Below, piece after piece: positions 5,801 to 6,290 of a DNA stretch of 6,290 nt. Where the stretch lies: assembly GCA_030149625.1 (NCBI GenBank), contig JASLHP010000371.1, positions 1 through 6,290 of the forward strand, in the 5' to 3' direction. Position numbers and translations under genes: made by a program. The stretch is from Solirubrobacteraceae bacterium. Lineage in GTDB: Bacteria > Actinomycetota > Thermoleophilia > Solirubrobacterales > Solirubrobacteraceae. The notes under the pieces are model-generated. The model made no database searches, was not told the DNA's origin, and worked only from the letters and a program-made list of their open reading frames with translations. Position 1 is the stretch's first letter. The number at the start of each line of letters is the position of its first letter.

Positions 5801-6290
5801 CGCCGTCGTGGTCGACGCCGTTGGAGAACGCCGCGATCAGATCCTCCGGGTCGAGGTAGCCGTTGCCGTTGGCGTCGTGCACGCGCGGGTCGTTCGCCCA
5901 GTCCTCGACGTTGACGACGCCGTCGTGGTTGACGTCGTAGTCGGCGAGCGAGTTCGAGTAGAAGAGTTCGCACGGCCGCGTTTCGCCGCCGACGAGCATC
6001 GTCGAGCCGGTGCACGGGACCGGCAGCTCGTGCCAGTTGACATAGATGCTGTCCACGAGTTCCTTCGCTTTCGCGAGGTGCCAGTTGATGCCGCCCTCGA
6101 TGTAGGCGACGATCTCGCGCGGGTCGCCGGTCGTGTAATGCGACCACGCGTCTTCGAGATCCATCCCGCACGGCCCGTCGGCCGTCACCGGCGGGCTCGC
6201 GCACTGCGCCGACGGCGTCGCGCTCGCGAGCGGGCCGCTCGCGGCGGTGCCTGCTTCGCTGCTCGTCGCCGTCGCCGTCGCCGTCGCCGT
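2880..6290 (-). CDS. Secreted subtilase-like (S8) protein with beta-propeller repeats, N-terminus missing
   Basis: The frame is open from the right edge (residue 1 = bases 6290-6288) to TGA at 2880, 1136 residues visible. A start at the GTG at 6188 is unlikely: the upstream 34 residues are a plausible Thr/Ala/Ser-rich mature N-terminus, so the start and signal peptide lie outside. Domains: subtilase-like core ~56-404; Ig-like beta region ~409-534; repeat region ~537-1029; beta-rich C-terminal domain ~1042-1136. Core motifs: VAYIEGGIN (Glu65 where S8 has Asp), ATYNHSDEQ (His191), VEASNDFD (Asn271, oxyanion) and TTSESTPTLGGAIALL (Ser326, aligned with GTSMAAP). Six cysteines (30, 41, 93, 107, 203, 206) suit an exported protein. 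The repeats carry G-W/F-P motifs (for example LPGWPV, LRGWPV) and degenerate D-x-x-x-G-x-x-D calcium-type turns, as in FG-GAP/VCBS propellers. No membrane anchor or sorting signal is seen at the C-terminus. Whether it is an active protease is open. Confidence 0.88.
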   Translation of the reverse strand, partial: TATATATATSSEAGTAASGPLASATPSAQCASPPVTADGPCGMDLEDAWSHYTTGDPREIVAYIEGGINWHLAKAKELVDSIYVNWHELPVPCTGSTMLVGGETRPCELFYSNSLADYDVNHDGVVNVEDWANDPRVHDANGNGYLDPEDLIAAFSNGVDHDGDGYPNDISGYDFYDNQNDPATEDATYNHSDEQMLVIHRECPRCMIMPVRAGDEALDQTDDLAKAWQFAGDAGASVIVSVTADLGYSSFMREVISGLEAKGVAMVEASNDFDSTDHQGGMFWPYVIPGNGALPVEGETAWGRSDYTSWGAHNILTGATHGGTTSESTPTLGGAIALLQSWGRLAAEEHLIASPLTGPEAEQELIATAKRIVEPTLAWPGGPGEWNPQYGYGIPNVYAAMQAVAADDVAPVARIESPAWYSLFDPTKTDSVPVTGTIEAPRSPAFRWTLQAGLGGDPQSWFTVGSGEGHGSYSGSLGSLSLKDIPAGFWSAAFGLSKSKELESAEQYAVTLRVTVTDASERVGVDRRAINVVHDPSWISGFPIQLSSGGESQPALVDLQGTGRLDAVFGTADGYVEAIDPKTGKELPGWPVHTEPVSVLVPHAGVNPGYEAILSPVAVGDLDHTGALSVVAASENGKVFVWNAKGELQPGWPQVCDTGVSPLPIPHPALPYTRLPIQGVAAGGPVLADLGAGKQLDVVTAGWDGYIHVWQPDGANLRGWPVKVRLPESFKALPGYNLIDDQKLDTAPAVAYLEGRSRRPDIVVRAQYTEIRGSGEEMQFAPFAFAFAYHSNGTPMRGWPVKLLGVFEDYNSAQEFLTEGSSNPVAADPSGSGSAADDVAIAPAFTPPYLIDGEGHVLRSYLAVSHPPLSPSADLLTPFATTGAFGKLGEQMSFATAELGAVSLAHALLKAESGGAIEYFESAFPATGGAASTGFPAARQGADFFGEPLIAPVTADGASAVIEGGDSNAMMAYTASGEIAPGFPKWTTGWSMFSPATGDLLSNGHSDLVSTTREGYLFAWETQGPASANTQWWHSQHDEWNSGDYETVTRPPGAIQGARWYPALRTAKFTAPGSTWYEGEPSSYRATLYPAGKTISLPATVSAGATQTLSFPAGTTRVAIQAVGPSGLLGQVADLG
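3204..4682 (-). repeat. Beta-propeller-like repeat region with G-W/F-P motifs
   Basis: Within the large protein, seven G-(W/F)-P motifs occur with the Gly at visible residues 541, 589, 651, 719, 798, 934 and 982. Several follow a strand of the type GYxxxxxxxG, for example GYVEAIDPKTGKELPGWPV and GYIHVWQPDGANLRGWPV. Units near 850-865 (GHVLRSYLAV) and 1014-1034 (GYLFAWETQG then WWHSQHD) look like degenerate copies, suggesting about eight blades. Turns such as DLQGTGRLD, DLGAGKQLD and DLLSNGHSD are worn FG-GAP/VCBS calcium sites. Such propellers usually bind proteins or glycans. Confidence 0.6.
5784..5936 (-). other. Three Ca-binding-type loops inserted in the subtilase core
   Basis: Visible residues 119-169 contain DVNHDGVVNVED (dockerin/EF-hand-like, ligands at positions 1, 3, 5, 9 and 12), DANGNGYLDPED (the same pattern) and DHDGDGYPND (thrombospondin-3-like). 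They lie between the Asp-position and His motifs of the subtilase core, so they are probably a stabilising calcium module rather than a cellulosomal dockerin. Confidence 0.65.
6265..6290. repeat. Hexanucleotide tandem repeat encoding Thr-Ala
   Basis: GTCGCC is repeated just over four times and runs off the window edge. On the coding (minus) strand it encodes (Thr-Ala)n in a low-complexity N-terminal segment of the subtilase-like protein. The full copy number is not visible. Confidence 0.85.

Noticed and set aside
5784..5936. Cellulosomal dockerin domain
   Set aside because: Only loop patterns match, they sit inside the protease core, and the duplicated dockerin helix recognition residues are not evident.
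4459..6204. A 581-codon open frame on the minus strand inside the subtilase gene
   Set aside because: Its product is dominated by Arg with no domain pattern; it is the +1-type shadow of the high-GC gene whose own frame shows clear S8 and Ca-loop motifs.

Overview
High-GC bacterial DNA, coding parts roughly 70% G+C, with five protein-coding genes (two cut by the window edges). The composition and the secreted multidomain proteases suggest an actinobacterium, possibly of the Solirubrobacterales/Thermoleophilia group. That placement is an inference from style, not from a marker gene.

Layout: (1) 1-762, plus strand: the C-terminal part of a secreted chymotrypsin-fold (S1) serine protease with a Cys-containing beta-rich tail. 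(2) 775-990, minus: a small single-domain XRE/Cro-type HTH regulator, convergent with the protease and only 12 bp from it. (3) 991-1143: an AT-rich intergenic island (about 43% G+C over 1011-1140) that should hold the HTH gene's promoter and also contains an imperfect 35-nt hairpin. (4) 1144-2600, minus: a two-gene unit, a TetR-family repressor followed by a dienelactone-hydrolase-family alpha/beta hydrolase. The two overlap by 4 bp (GTGA), so they are very likely co-transcribed and translationally coupled. An inverted-repeat cluster just upstream of the TetR start is a candidate autoregulatory operator. (5) 2601-2879: no intact gene; lower G+C and a possible frameshifted coding remnant on the minus strand. 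(6) 2880-6290, minus: most of a very large secreted protein made of a divergent subtilase (S8) domain, an Ig-like linker, a repeat region resembling an FG-GAP/VCBS beta-propeller with G-W/F-P motifs, and a C-terminal beta domain. Its N-terminus lies beyond the right edge, and the visible part starts with a Thr-Ala repeat encoded by a 6-bp tandem repeat.

The two edge genes are both exported proteolytic enzymes. The middle unit looks like a self-regulated hydrolase operon unrelated to them. The most unusual point is the subtilase: the residue aligned with the catalytic Asp is Glu, the His and Ser motifs are atypical but present, and about 125 residues with three Ca-binding-type loops are inserted between the Asp and His positions. 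I see no CRISPR array, tRNA, rRNA, transposase or phage gene.
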